A stretch of 64,000 nucleotides of DNA from NCBI GenBank assembly GCA_039583875.1, contig CM077159.1, positions 104,617,287-104,681,286 of the forward strand, given 5' to 3'. This document shows, in pieces, positions 54,773-64,000 of this stretch. The DNA comes from Platanthera guangdongensis (lineage: Eukaryota > Streptophyta > Magnoliopsida > Asparagales > Orchidaceae). A program made the position numbers and the translations under genes. Numbering within the stretch: position 1 is the stretch's first letter; the number at the start of each line of letters is the position of its first letter. The notes beneath the pieces are model-generated. The model ran no database searches. It had not been told where the DNA came from and was given only the letters and a program-made list of their open reading frames with translations.

Positions 54773-56781
54773 ATGGGTTCAACAGAGAATCACAAAGAAC
54801 TTGGATCCATGAAGTTTCCAATCTGTAGAAAGGAGATTTTTGGCATCTGGAAAGAAAGGGTTAGACTATTTATGGAAGCCTCTGACCCTAGAATCTATAT
54901 CACAATCAAAGAAGGGCCATACGTGCCTATGAAAGTATCAGTCCTGGATGTAAATCAGAGAACCCCTAAGGACTTTTCAGAGATGACTAAAGATGAGATT
55001 ATTCTGGCCACCATGGACAAGAGGGCTCAGAATCTAATTGTGAGTGCAATAGATGATGCCATATTCCAAACTTGATTCACTGTAAAACATCAAAGGAAAT
55101 GTGGGACACACTGATAGTGTACATGGAGGGCTCTGAAGAAGTTTGACAGGACAGAAAGTCTTTACTAAATCAGGAGTATGAAAGTTTCAGACAAGGAAGG
55201 TCTGATAGTATAACAGAATGCTACAAGAAATTCTATAGGATTGTCAATGAGTTGATGTCTTATGGAAGAGAATTCAGCAACTATGAGCTGAATGATAAGT
55301 TCTTGAGATCCCTAACTAAAGATTGGGATACTAAGATTTGTGTCATAAGGGAAATGGCCAAGTTAGCAGATATTCCTCCTCCAACATTGTTTGGAAAGCT
55401 GTTATCCTATGAAATGCAGCTAATGGTTAGGAAAGAGGAGGAGAAGACTACCAGATTTGAGCATAAAGAAAGAGTTGTGGCATTCAAGACAGAAGACACC
55501 AAGAAATATAAAAGTAAGTCTCCATCTCTACCTCCAAAAGTTGCTAAGACTGAGACAGATGAGTCAGAAAGTAAGAATTCTGAAAGCATTGAGAGTGATG
55601 AGTACTTTGCAGCTTTCACTAGACATTTTCAGAAGTTTCTTAAGAAGAAACAGTGGAGGTCTAAGTCATCCACTTCACAGAAGTCATCAAAGAATGACAG
55701 GAGGAAGCCCAAGTCAAGTAGAACTACATCTTCAAAGATAGTCTGTTATTGTTGTAACAAACAAGGACATGTTGTTGCTGACTGTTAAGAGAAGAGGAAA
55801 GAGTCAACTGATAAGAAAAAGACTCAAATCAAGGGCAAAAAGGAAAGGTCTTTTGTTGCTAAAAAGGACAAAAGTCTGTCAGATATGTCTTCTTCAGAAA
55901 CTGATTCAGAAGCTGAAGCTTACATTGGACTGTTTGCTGAAGAAGAAGAAGATGAGTTCATCCAATTAATGAACTCAATATATGAGCAAGAGGACAATCA
56001 GTGCCAGGGACTGATGGCCTTATCAGAAGGTGACAAAATTCAGGATCAGCCTTGACCTAGTTAGGTACAAAATTGTTCTGTTAGTTCAATTTCTAGTACT
56101 GGATCAGAATCAGATTCATCAGCATCAAGTGATGAGAGTGGATCTGAATCTGAAGGAGATATTCATCAATTGATTGATGAATATAGAGTAGTGTTGCAAG
56201 CTTTAAAGAAAAGCAAATCCTTGGCCAAGAGTCAGGATAAGGAGATTGCTAATCTTAAAGTTGCTGCAACAAATTTTGATAAGGTGATTGATCAAAAATT
56301 AAATGAAATAGCGAGGCTGAAGAACATAACTGTTATTCAGATGGGGACTATAACATTTAAAAATGATCAAATCAGAAATCTGGAGATTAGTCTTTAGAAA
56401 GAGAGAGACATAGTTGCAAGGTTTTCTAAACCAAAGTCTGTTCTACCTTTGATAGATGAATTTGTACATCAAAAGGGTAAAACTGGATTGGGGTTTACTA
56501 AACCTGCCAGGACTGTTCAGTCCAAGTCTAATGGCAAAGCCCCAGTACTCAACAAGCCTGCTGTAGATAAAACAGCTAGGGTTGTACCTAAGCAAAGGTA
56601 CAACAGATTTGAGTGCTGGTGTTGTGGCAAGGTAGGTCACTTTGCCATAGACTGTTGGTACAATTCAAGTGCCAAGGTGAGTAGCAATCTGCCTGCTAGA
56701 AAATCTACAGGTAGTTTTGTTAAGAGGCAAACTAACCAGCACCAAGGACCCAAGAATTCTTTGGGTTCTAAGGTTAACTAA
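54773..56781 (+). pseudogene. gag of SIRE element 2, degraded
   Basis: Starts MGSTENHKELGSMKFP. A one-base loss near 55070 shifts the frame after IDDAIFQ; stops follow at about 55786, 56056 and 56395. The two knuckles (CYCCNKQGHVVADC and CWCCGKVGHFAIDC) and the acidic linker are still recognisable. The final stop, TAA at 56779-56781 after GSKVN, is the same in-frame gag-pol stop as in element 1. Confidence 0.88.
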
Positions 56782-59700
56782 TCTGTTTTGCAGGTGAGTC
56801 CAAGTGACCATGCCCCAATATGGTACTTGGACAGTGGATGTTCCAGGCACATGACTGGAACTAGGGGATTGCCAAAGGACTACACACCAATCAAGGATGG
56901 TCCTAAAGTCACCTTTGGTGATTCTGAAAAAGGAATCATCAAAAGTTTTGGTAACATTTCTAGCAACCTTATAACAATTACTCAAGTGGCTTATGTTAAA
57001 GGTTTGAAACACAACCTCATTAGTATAAGTCAGCTGAGTGATTTAGGATATGACATCTCATTTGTTAAAGATGGTTGTCATATCAGGAGATCAAATGATC
57101 AAGAGATCATTCTGACTGGTTATAGGAAGAGAAATGTCTATTGTCTAGACATTATGAGTGAGAATAATGTTTCTCATGTGTGTCTTGTAGCAGATGAGAA
57201 AGTCTCTCATTGTGTCAAATGGCACAAGAGGCTAGCCCATCTTAACTACAAGATAATTGGCCAACTCTTTAGCAAAGAGTTAGTGAGGAATGGACCTCAG
57301 GTTAAGTGTATTAAAGATGGGATATGCTCAGCTTGTCAAAAGGGCAAGCAGACTAGATCCACATTTAATAGCATTGAAAATAAAGATGCTGTGAGGTGCT
57401 TATACCTCTTGCATATGGATCTCTTTGGTCCTATGCCAGTTCACAACCTAGGTAGGAAGGTCTACACATTTGTAGTTGTAGATGACTACTCAAGGTTTTC
57501 CTAGGTGTTCTTCCTTAGACAGAAATCTGAAACTCCTAATATCTTTTATAGTTTTGTCAAACAAATTCAGAATGAGTTAGACAGTACAGTGGTCAAAATA
57601 AGAAGTGACCATGGTACTTAATTCCAGTCTGATAGTATGACAAAGATATGTGAAGAGTTTGGGATATTTCAAGAATTTTCTTCACCAAGAACACCTCAGC
57701 AAAATGGCATTGCTGAGAGGAAAAATAGAACCTTGATTGAGGCTGATAGAACCCTATTAAGTGACACATCTCTCCCAGAATATTTCTGGGCTGAGTCAGT
57801 AAACACTGCATGACATGTAATTAATAGGGCTACTATCACCAAGAGCCACAATAAGACCCCCTATGAGATTGTGAAAGACAGAAAACCAAACCTATCCTAT
57901 TTCAGGATCTTTGGTTGTAAATGCTATATACTTAACAATAGTAAGTCTTACTTAACAAAGTTTGCTACCAAATCCCAAGAGGGGATCTTTGTTGGGTACA
58001 TCAATAACAGAAAGGCTTATAGGGTCCACAAATTGACTACTCAAGTTGTAGAAGAGTCAGTACATGTAGTGTTTGATGAAGCTGGGCTCATTAACAATGA
58101 ATTGTCTAGAAGTATTTGCAGCTCCACAGGTATGACTAAGAAGATGGACAAGCTTACTATTGAAGAAGGATCTACTGCAAGTCAGCAAGTAGATGATAGT
58201 GGCTGTTATCCAGGGGGAGTACTAGATGCAACTGATGCAGAAGAAGACCAAGGGGTGCAGTAAGTTGAAGAAGCTGAAAGAGTACAACCTGAAGACAGGC
58301 TGCCTCCAGCAAATAGACATCTAAAAGATCATCCAGCCAATCAAATTATTGGTGATCTAAGTCAAGGGGTACAAACAAGGAGCAGAAATCTAAGTTCAGT
58401 ACTCTACTACAGTTTTCTATCCCAAGTAGAGCCAAAGAAATTTGAAGAAGCCATCCTAAACCCTCATTGGATTGAGGCAATGCAAGAGGAGCTGAACCAG
58501 TTCAAAAGATGCAAAGTCTGGGAGCTTGTTCCTAAACCAAAAGACCACAACATAATTGAAACTAAGTGGATCTTTAGGAACAAGATGGATGAACATGGAG
58601 TGATTATGAAGAACAAATCTAGACTGGTTGCTAAGGGATATAGGCAGGAAGAAGGTATTGACTTTGATCAAACCTTTGCTCCAGTAGCCAGACTGGAGGC
58701 AATAAGAATGTTCTTGGGCTATGCAACCTATCAAGGGTTTAAAGTATACCAAATGGATGTTAAGTCAGCCTTTTTGAATGACAAACTTAAGGAAGAAGTC
58801 TATGTAGAACAACCATCAGGTTTTGTTGATTCAACCAAACCTAATTATGTCTATAGACTTAGGAAGACTTTGTATGGGTTAAAACAAGCCCCTAGGGCTT
58901 GGTATGAAACCCTGTCTAGTTTCCTCATTGAGAATAAATTCACAAGGGGGAAAATAAACAAGACTCTATTCCTTAGGGAATCCAGAGGCAAGATCATACT
59001 AGTACAAATATATGTAGATGACATCATATTTGGGCCTACTGAAAATAGTCTTTGCAAAACGTTTGCAAAACTAATGCAAGGACAATTTGAAATGAGCAGT
59101 ATGGGGGAACTTAAGTTCTTCTTGGGTCTCCAAGTTAGACAGACTGAGAATGGTTTATCCATATGCCAGTCTAAGTTCACCCTAGAATTAATAAGGAAGT
59201 ATGGTATGGAATCATCCAGTACCATGAAAACTCCTATGGGGTCAAGTATGTCTCTTAGCAAAGATGATGCATGGAAACCTGTAGATGAGACTTTGTATAG
59301 AGGGATAATTGGCTCCCTATTGTATTTGACTGCAAGTAGACCAGATATCATGTATGCTACATGTGTCTGTGCTAGATACCAAGCTTGCCCTAAAGAATCT
59401 CATTTGACAGCAGTCAAAAGAATACTGAGATATCTAAAGGGCACTCCTTTTCTAGGCCTTTGGTACCCTAGGAATGGAGACTTTGAACTGACAGGTTATT
59501 CAGATGCAGATTTTGCAGGCTGCAAGGAAGATAGGAAAAGTACAACTGGTACCTGTCAATTCCTAGGTGGAAGACTGATACCATGGAGTAGCAAGAAGCA
59601 AACAAGTGTGGCTATCTCCACAGCAGAATCAGAGTATGTTGCTGCAGGAAGTTGCTGTGCTCAACTTCTATGGATTCAACATCAGCTAGAAGACTATGGT

Positions 59701-59955
59701 ATACAAGTAAGTAGAACACCTCTATTTTGTGATTCTACTAGTGCTATTTCTATTGCAAACAATCCTGTCTCCCATAGTAGGACTAAGCACATAGAAATTA
59801 AATACCATTTTCTAAGAGAACATGTGGAAAAAGGAGATATTTCACTAGAGTATATTAATACAGATAATCAGCTAGCTGACATGTATACTAAGCCCTTAGA
59901 AGAAACCAAATTCAATAGGTTTAAAATTGAATTAGGTATGATAAACTTAGAATAG
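56782..59955 (+). pseudogene. pol of SIRE element 2, degraded in integrase, RT-RNase H open
   Basis: Protease DSGCSRHMTG, pre-integrase finger, and integrase HMDLFGPM are open up to a Trp-to-TAG at about 57502. Further stops lie near 57618, 57811 and 58261. From 58480 to 59955 a 491-codon frame covers the complete RT ([32 protein letters not shown]) and RNase H to ELGMINLE. Integrase has the usual PQQNGIAERKN, unlike element 1. Confidence 0.9.
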
Positions 59956-59982
59956 TTTACAAAAAATTGGCTAAGTAAAATG

Positions 59983-60260
59983 GTGTCGACACATCTAGAC
60001 AGTCTATGTCGACACTTACGAGAATTAGTGTCGACACATAAATAGTAGGTGTCAACACATCCAAGGTGGTGTCGACACTTAGGATTTACTCAACATTAGT
60101 CTGGTAAAGTCTCGACTAAGTGTCGAGCTAAGCGGTGTTGACACATAAACAAGTGTCGACACATATATTCTATCGACTATACTTGTGTCGACACATAGTT
60201 GTCGAGACATTATAAGTCTGTGTCGACACTTATCAACAGTGTCGACACAATTTAAGTATT
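59983..60260. repeat. Internal GTGTCGACAC palindrome array upstream of ORF3 (element 2)
   Basis: About ten units or decayed units between pol and ORF3, the counterpart of 5770-6235. Two more units lie after the TATA box (about 60320-60365). Confidence 0.9.
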
Positions 60261-60294
60261 TTGACGCACCCTTTCATCTTCGATTCTAGAAAGG

Positions 60295-60302
60295 TATAAA
60301 TA
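60295..60302 (+). promoter_or_regulatory. Candidate internal TATA box for ORF3 (element 2)
   Basis: TATAAATA in GGTATAAATAGG, 100 nt before the ORF3 ATG, matching the spacing in element 1. Confidence 0.6.
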
Positions 60303-60401
60303 GGTTTTCGCCATTGTCTGTCGACACGCTCACCAAAGTTTCGAGACCAAACTTGTGTGTCGACATCTCTCTTTTCTACATTCAAATTTCTTCAAACCCT
60401 A

Positions 60402-63245
60402 ATGGCGCCCAAGCTCGAAGAGAATGTGAATGAGGGATATGAACTCGTGCGGCATGCTTTTGATGACGCGGAACCAGAGATCAAAGGCGTGATAACCCTA
60501 ATAGAAGAGACATGGTTAGAATTTCTTGTTTCCGAACCGACCAAGATATGGAAGAATGAAGTCCTGGAATTTCTGAATGCAGCAACCCTAGATGAATCAG
60601 GACTCAAAATTAAGTCAAGAATTCATGGGGCAAAGGTGAAGGTCTCTTCTAAGAGTCTGAGAAAGGTGTTTCAACTACCTAGGACTAAGGAAGAAGAAGA
60701 TGTTTCTGCTACCAAGACTAGAGAAGCATTGACATGGTGTGGTTTGGACTCAAATCTAAAAATAGGATCTGTTTTCAATAAGAAGGGAATGAACATGCAA
60801 GGCAAATTTCTATGTGAAATTGTTGGCAAGGTTATCTTGAGCAAGCCTGAAGGCCATGACAGAATCTCAGCTCACATGTTTAGCCTCATGACAAGGATAA
60901 TATTCAAACTAAATACTGATTGAGCTGCAGTTATGTTTGAGAAAATAAAAGAGAGTATGAAGAAGCCCAATTTGGGTAGAATACTAAGTCTATACCTAGC
61001 TGGTAGTATACTGGAATTGATGAATCAAGCAGCTGGATCTAAGATTAACCATATGAGGAGAATGAATTTAAGAATCTTCTCTAGATGGGATAGAGTACTG
61101 TCCAAAGAAATCCCATCTCTAGTGAAGGAAATACCTCTGAAGAAGAAGAAAAAGACAGTCCCTGTGGCTCAAGAATCATCAAGCAGCTCTGAAGAGCATG
61201 TAGTGTTCACTCTAGATGAGGAAGAAACTGGAAATGCTGGACAATCTCCAGCAGGACAAGAAGATGCACCAAGACAGGGGGAGCTACCACAAGCAAGCCC
61301 AATTAACCAGGATTCCATCCAGGGGGAGCCCTTACTTGTGGAAGAACCAACTCCACTAGAGAGTGAACAAGCTACTCAGACCATACTTGAGGTAATAACT
61401 GAAATCAACCAATTAGATTTCTCTATTGAAAATGAAGCTATGACTGACAGATTGTCTGATATTAATCAGCAACCTCAGATTCCTAGTCAACCCCAAGATG
61501 TTGTCATGGAGGACACATCTGTTGCTGATCAAGTTGTTGATGAGATAAGAGTTTCTCCAGCTCATACTCAACAGGAATTTACCCTAGAAGAGCTATTCCC
61601 AGATCTTCTACAAACATATTTTGAGAAAGAGAAAGCTGCTGCTGAGGGAGAGAAGGCCCATGTTGAGGGGGAGCATGTGGTTATTGTTGAGGAAACTGCA
61701 AGGAAGGAACCTATAGTGCCAAAGGATGCTGAGCAGGTTTCTAGGACTGACAAGGATTTACCTTCAAGCCCTAAGGACAGGGTTGATATTACAAGCACAT
61801 CTGCTTCTGAAGATGAAAAGGCTGCAAGAGCCAAGAATACAAAATTTCAAGTTTTCAAGAGGAGGAGCCAGACATATAAGAAAGATTTACAAATAATAGC
61901 ACCACAGCCTGCACCACAGCAAGCCCCATCTATAGATTACAGTTCATTGATGGTGGCTTTACAAATTAAGCTTGATGAGCAAAGGCAAGCTCTGGAAAAA
62001 TATTTGGATGAAGGAAATAAGTCATTACAATTTGATCTTGCACAAGATATTAAGTCAATCATATTTGAAATGAATCTGAATAAGAAAGAGATTACTGATT
62101 GCTTTCATAAGGGAGGAAATGCAGTAGTCTATCTAGCAACTCATCAGGAAAAGATCAAAGCTCAAGTGGATGAAATTGCAGTGAAGCAAGGCTATGTCGT
62201 GGAGAACCAGCTGAGAATTAATGATAATCTCACTGCTTGACACAATGCAATAGTAACAAAAATGAAGAATATAGCTACTGGTCAGACTACAGCCATGACT
62301 ACAGCCAAAGAAGAATTTGACAAAGCATTGCAAGAGAGCCTAACTGCTGTTACTACTGCACTTCAAGATTCTCAGAAGCTAATAACTGAAAAGCTCCAAA
62401 GGTTGAAACCATTCTACAAGGATGGAGTAAATTACCTCAATGCACAAATCAGATTTCAGAAAGATGATCTGAGGGATCACATTGAAAGAGAAGTCATAAA
62501 GGGGGAGAGGGTGTTAGTCAAAGCCAGCTCTGATCATGCAAAGTGGATTTCCAATTCCATCAGAGCCACCCTTGGATATCCTCCATTATGTGATGATGAC
62601 AATGTGGCAGAGTCTGGTATTAATCCTGCTTATCTTGGAGGGGAGAAAGCTGAAGTGGCTCAAGTAATATACCCTCCACCAGACTTTGATATGGTACATC
62701 AAGACATACAATCAATGTATAGCCCTCCTGAGGGAAATCAGAAGGTCATCATAGAGAAAGTGGTTCAGCCAGTGTCAGAGGCTATACTGAAAGAACAAGT
62801 GTCTTTGCGGAAAGAACAAGAAGCCCAATTGTCTAAGAAGAGATTCAGGGAGCAAGCTGAACTTAGGCCTGATTTTGAACAATGGAGCCCCACTTCCAGG
62901 AATATTATCTTGACTGCATGGAAGGCTACCAAAGACAATATCCAAGATAGAAACAAGTGGTATTCTGAACTGGAGTAGAGGAAGCATGATACCAGGCAAG
63001 AGGCAATTGTGCAATATAGAAGAAAGGCTAAGATGGGAAAGCTACCTCCTACTGCCCAGGAGCCTAACAAGTACTTTCCAAAGCCTTATCATTACTTTGA
63101 AAGACAGAAGATCAAAGCTGAAGATTTGAAAAAGAAGGATCTTAAAGGAAAGAATCCTGCTGCTGCTGAAGACACTGAAGCTCCTGTCCAAGCAAAGATA
63201 CAATCTGGAAAGGGCATAGTTATCAAGGAGCCTGAGCAGCAATAG
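60402..63245 (+). pseudogene. ORF3 of SIRE element 2, three in-frame stops
   Basis: Same start MAPKLEENVNEGYELV and the same domain plan as element 1: N-terminal domain, a basic patch (KKKKK followed by a Ser run and acidic stretch), linker, coiled coil and conserved C-terminal block. In-frame stops are at about 60921 (Trp in element 1), 62238 (Ser) and 62976 (Trp). The N- and C-terminal domains are the most conserved parts between the two copies; the linker is the least. Length without the stops equals about 947 codons. Confidence 0.9.
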
Positions 63246-63506
63246 GATAGAATTTTTCTTAATTTTTCTTTGTGTAATCACTTGTATTAAAACATTCTGT
63301 AAACTTTTGAATCATGAATATGTTGAAGTTGTTAGTACAATGTGATATATGTTAAATCTATTACATTAATGTTCTGAGAAATTTGAGTATACATGTTTTG
63401 TTTATACATGTTTATGTACTTACCCTGTTATATAATACTGTTTTACATAAAACTGTGATTTTGTTATGTATGGTGTATATCATTGACTAAGGGTTATGAC
63501 TTCTCC
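63246..63506 (+). other. 3' untranslated interior of SIRE element 2
   Basis: AT-rich non-coding DNA between the ORF3 stop and the polypurine tract; nothing else seen. Confidence 0.7.
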
Positions 63507-63520
63507 AAATAGGGGGAGAT
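63507..63520 (+). other. Polypurine tract of SIRE element 2
   Basis: AAATAGGGGGAGAT immediately before TGTTGGGTAC. Confidence 0.9.
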
Positions 63521-64000
63521 TGTTGGGTACATTGGAATAAATATACCAGATTTGAAGAAGCCTCACCCTACTCAATGATATACATCAAAATGTATTTGAT
63601 GTATTTTGAGTTTAGTTGTGCAGGTTAAGTATTTGCAGGAAAAGCTGAAAAGTTTCTAAGTCCATGTGTCGACACCTAGAAGAAAAGTGTCGACACTTAA
63701 GAAGACTTGTGTCGACACCCAGAGAAGCAGTGTCGACACTTGGAGAAATTGTGTCGACACCAGGGATGCAGAGTCGACACCAGAGGGAAAGTGTCGACAC
63801 ATACAGGCTGTGTCGACACACAATGAAGAAATGTCCAGTGAAGCAGTGTCGACACTTAGAAGCAGTGTCGACACCCAGAGGAACTTTGTCGACATCAGAA
63901 AGTGTCGACACTTGTAGGCTGTGTCGACACTCAGCAAAAGTTCAACAAATTTTAAGTACAAGTGTCGACACAAAGGAGATGTGTCGACCCTCAGCCAAAG
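63521..64000 (+). repeat. 3' LTR of SIRE element 2, first 480 bp
   Basis: Matches the start of the LTR at 52610, including the first part of the palindrome array (from 63666). Truncated by the window end. Confidence 0.92.

Larger units (their letters stand above)
52610..64000 (+). mobile_element. SIRE-type copia element 2 (3' LTR incomplete at window end)
   Basis: Plus-strand element: 5' LTR 52610-54667, PBS, gag, pol, internal array, ORF3, polypurine tract, 3' LTR from 63521. Over the 480 bp of 3' LTR present I count about 16 differences from the 5' LTR (about 3%), so it is older than element 1. Gag, pol and ORF3 all have stops. It sits inside ORF3 of element 3. Confidence 0.92.

Overview
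This window is a repeat-rich stretch of a flowering-plant nuclear genome. The evidence is a set of nested Ty1/copia and Ty3/gypsy LTR retrotransposons of plant lineages (SIRE-type copia, Tekay/Del chromovirus, Athila-like gypsy), fold-back MITE-like elements, and one recognisable host gene, a secreted leucine-rich-repeat protein of the polygalacturonase-inhibitor (PGIP) type at 19596-20615. I cannot name the species. All element assignments rest on protein motifs, terminal TG..CA, primer-binding sites, polypurine tracts and target-site duplications (TSDs) read by eye.

Layout. 1-15775: a decayed copia element (+) whose RNase H region is split at 507 by a 13.2-kb SIRE-type copia element (508-13664, minus strand, TSD GCGGT). 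The SIRE copy has LTRs, gag, pol and a 950-residue third ORF. 15776-21719: old, low-copy-looking DNA with three fold-back elements, an ORF3-like relic and the PGIP-like gene. 21720 onward is a deep nest: Athila-like gypsy 5' LTR and gag relic, then a gypsy LTR fragment (24022), then a copia element (minus, 24426 to about 48449). That copia was split at 26369-48049 by a Tekay/Del chromovirus with 5.26-kb LTRs (TSD AATAA). One Tekay LTR was itself split by a 6.05-kb gag-only gypsy element (27447-33496, TSD TCGTA). The right side of the copia is cut by a SIRE-like LTR piece (48450), then by a second SIRE element (48598, minus), whose ORF3 was split by a third SIRE element (52610 to beyond the end, plus).

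Most notable observations. (1) The SIRE family carries dense arrays of the perfect palindrome GTGTCGACAC in the LTR U3 upstream of a TATAAATAGG box. A second array plus the same kind of TATA box lies about 100 nt upstream of the third ORF, in two divergent copies. This suggests an internal promoter for ORF3. (2) ORF3 has a basic nuclear-localisation-like motif, acidic and coiled-coil regions and no signal peptide or membrane segment, so it looks like a nuclear factor rather than an envelope protein. A self-encoded regulator acting on the palindromes is a testable idea. (3) At least three unrelated LTR families here have independently accumulated arrays of different short CG-centred palindromes. 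(4) The Tekay element has a clear 116-bp spliceosomal-type intron exactly at the gag-pol junction; removing it joins gag and pol in frame, while retaining it ends gag early.

Most remaining open frames are fragments, frame shadows, or artefacts of the palindrome arrays, which stay open in several frames.
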